Assembly: GCF_026725475.1 (NCBI RefSeq)
Contig: NZ_CP109965.1
Location: 310,001 to 374,000, forward strand
Length of the DNA: 64,000 nucleotides
Direction: 5' to 3'
Source: Catenovulum adriaticum
GTDB taxonomy: Bacteria > Pseudomonadota > Gammaproteobacteria > Enterobacterales > Alteromonadaceae
A program made the position numbers and the translations under genes. The stretch's first letter is position 1. Every line of letters starts with the position of its first letter. The notes below the pieces were generated by a model. It had not been told where the DNA came from and ran no database searches. It worked only from the letters and a program-made list of their open reading frames with translations. Below are positions 63,267 to 64,000 of this stretch, piece after piece.

Positions 63267-64000
63267 TTAACGGATTACCAGATAAAGCTGACTGCGGCCG
63301 CGCACTACATTAAGTGCAATAATACCGTTTTGATCTTCTAGCTTATCTCTTAAATCAGCTAAGTTTTCTACACGCTGTCGGTTTACCCCAATAATAACAT
63401 CATCTTGCTGTAAACCAATAGCGGCAGCTGCACTACGTTTATCTAATGCTTTAACTTCAACTCCTGCTTGGCCGTCTTGAGTTTTTCCATTTGTAAGTTC
63501 AGAGCCTTCAAGTGCAGGGTGGATCACAGACGCTTTAATGTTATCGCCTTTGGATTCGCGTAAAGTGACCGGAATGGTTATTTTATCACCGTCACGAATA
63601 ACGCCTAATTTAACTGTTGCACCTGCGCCCATGGTGCCAATTTTTGCTCTGAGCTCAAAGAATGAATTCACTGCTTTACCGTTAATGCTAATGATGGCAT
63701 CACCGGGTTTTAAGCCCGCTTCTTGTGCGGCAGTATCTTCAAATACCTGACGAACAATAGCGCCTTGTGAGGTTGATAAATCAAAGGCTTTAGCAATACC
63801 CGCATCAATATTATCGCCAGAGATACCAAGTACACCGCGTTTAACTTCGCCAAACTCAACAATTTGTTTAACCAAATTGTTCATCATATTTGAAGGAATC
63901 GCGAAACCAATACCCACATTACCGCCATGAGGGCCTAAAATAGCGGTGTTAATACCAATTAACTTTCCGTCTAGGCTGACTAAAGCACCGCCTGAATTAC
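63267..64000 (-). CDS. degQ: Periplasmic serine protease DegQ (HtrA family), 5' part outside window
   Basis: A periplasmic protease and chaperone. The frame is open to the window edge at 64000, where it encodes NSGGALVSLDG, which includes the catalytic Ser, followed by VGIGFAIPSNM. Two PDZ domains follow (about the next 100 residues with KRGVLGISG and GLKPGDAIISINGKAV, then a second with GLQQDDVIIGVNRQRV). The His and Asp of the triad and the signal peptide lie beyond the window. Two PDZ domains separate it from DegS; DegP is the alternative, but the degQ-degS pairing favours DegQ. A strong terminator follows. Confidence 0.9.
   Translation of the reverse strand, partial: NSGGALVSLDGKLIGINTAILGPHGGNVGIGFAIPSNMMNNLVKQIVEFGEVKRGVLGISGDNIDAGIAKAFDLSTSQGAIVRQVFEDTAAQEAGLKPGDAIISINGKAVNSFFELRAKIGTMGAGATVKLGVIRDGDKITIPVTLRESKGDNIKASVIHPALEGSELTNGKTQDGQAGVEVKALDKRSAAAAIGLQQDDVIIGVNRQRVENLADLRDKLEDQNGIIALNVVRGRSQLYLVIR

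Overview
The window comes from an AT-rich gammaproteobacterium, most likely an Alteromonadales-type marine bacterium (inference). The basis is the gene content and order: the yibN-grxC-secB-gpsA // gpmI-envC block, the divergent lpt/rpoN/PTS-Ntr // mla-ibaG-murA block, degQ-degS and darP // pmbA all match gammaproteobacterial synteny, and the adhesin locus resembles the Lap/Bpf loci of Pseudomonas and Shewanella. No rRNA, tRNA, CRISPR array, prophage or intact insertion sequence was seen.

Layout. 1-1433: 3' part of fadH. 1776-5061: mlaA overlapping an RND/MMPL exporter, closed by a terminator. 5184-32231: a biofilm-adhesin locus. It runs lapG-lapD (+), a siderophore-interacting flavoreductase gene (-) with a gene-poor stretch upstream of it, then a minus-strand operon of TolC-type lapE fused to OmpA, lapB, lapC and a CsgD/VpsT-like LuxR regulator, and divergently the 16.3-kb gene for a giant adhesin of about 5443 residues. 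32526-37368: uvrD behind a LexA-box candidate, then two tandem REC-REC-GGDEF diguanylate cyclases. 37492-45197: gpsA, secB, grxC and yibN (-), then gpmI, envC and tex (+). 45256-49371: darP (-), pmbA and a single-domain response regulator (+), mgtE (-). 49520-57237: an 11-gene minus-strand cluster yrbG-kdsD-kdsC-lptC-lptA-lptB-rpoN-hpf-ptsN-rapZ-ptsO. 57546-62119: mlaFEDCB-ibaG-murA (+). 62087-64000: degS and the 3' part of degQ (-).

How it works together. The adhesin locus appears to be a complete c-di-GMP-controlled cell-surface retention system. LapB, LapC and LapE-OmpA would export LapA. LapG (C120/H159/D176) would cut LapA at a TAAG site. LapD, with catalytically dead GGDEF and EAL domains, would sequester LapG when c-di-GMP is high. 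The two cyclases downstream have intact GGEEF motifs and no RxxD inhibitory site, so they could feed the system (inference). The most unusual points are the LapE-OmpA fusion, the VpsT-like regulator overlapping lapC, the layered repeats in lapA (a 1.7-kb duplication 1950 bp apart, about 14.7 copies of a 300-bp unit with a 900-bp higher-order pattern, and a 291-bp doublet), and the absence of RTX nonapeptides at the adhesin C-terminus.

The rest is mostly envelope biogenesis: retrograde phospholipid transport (Mla), LPS export (Lpt, Kds), peptidoglycan (MurA, EnvC), envelope stress (DegS, DegQ), and the sigma-54/nitrogen-PTS module. Several starts were moved from the longest reading frame where ribosome-binding sites, homologues or a terminator made a better choice; each case is noted.
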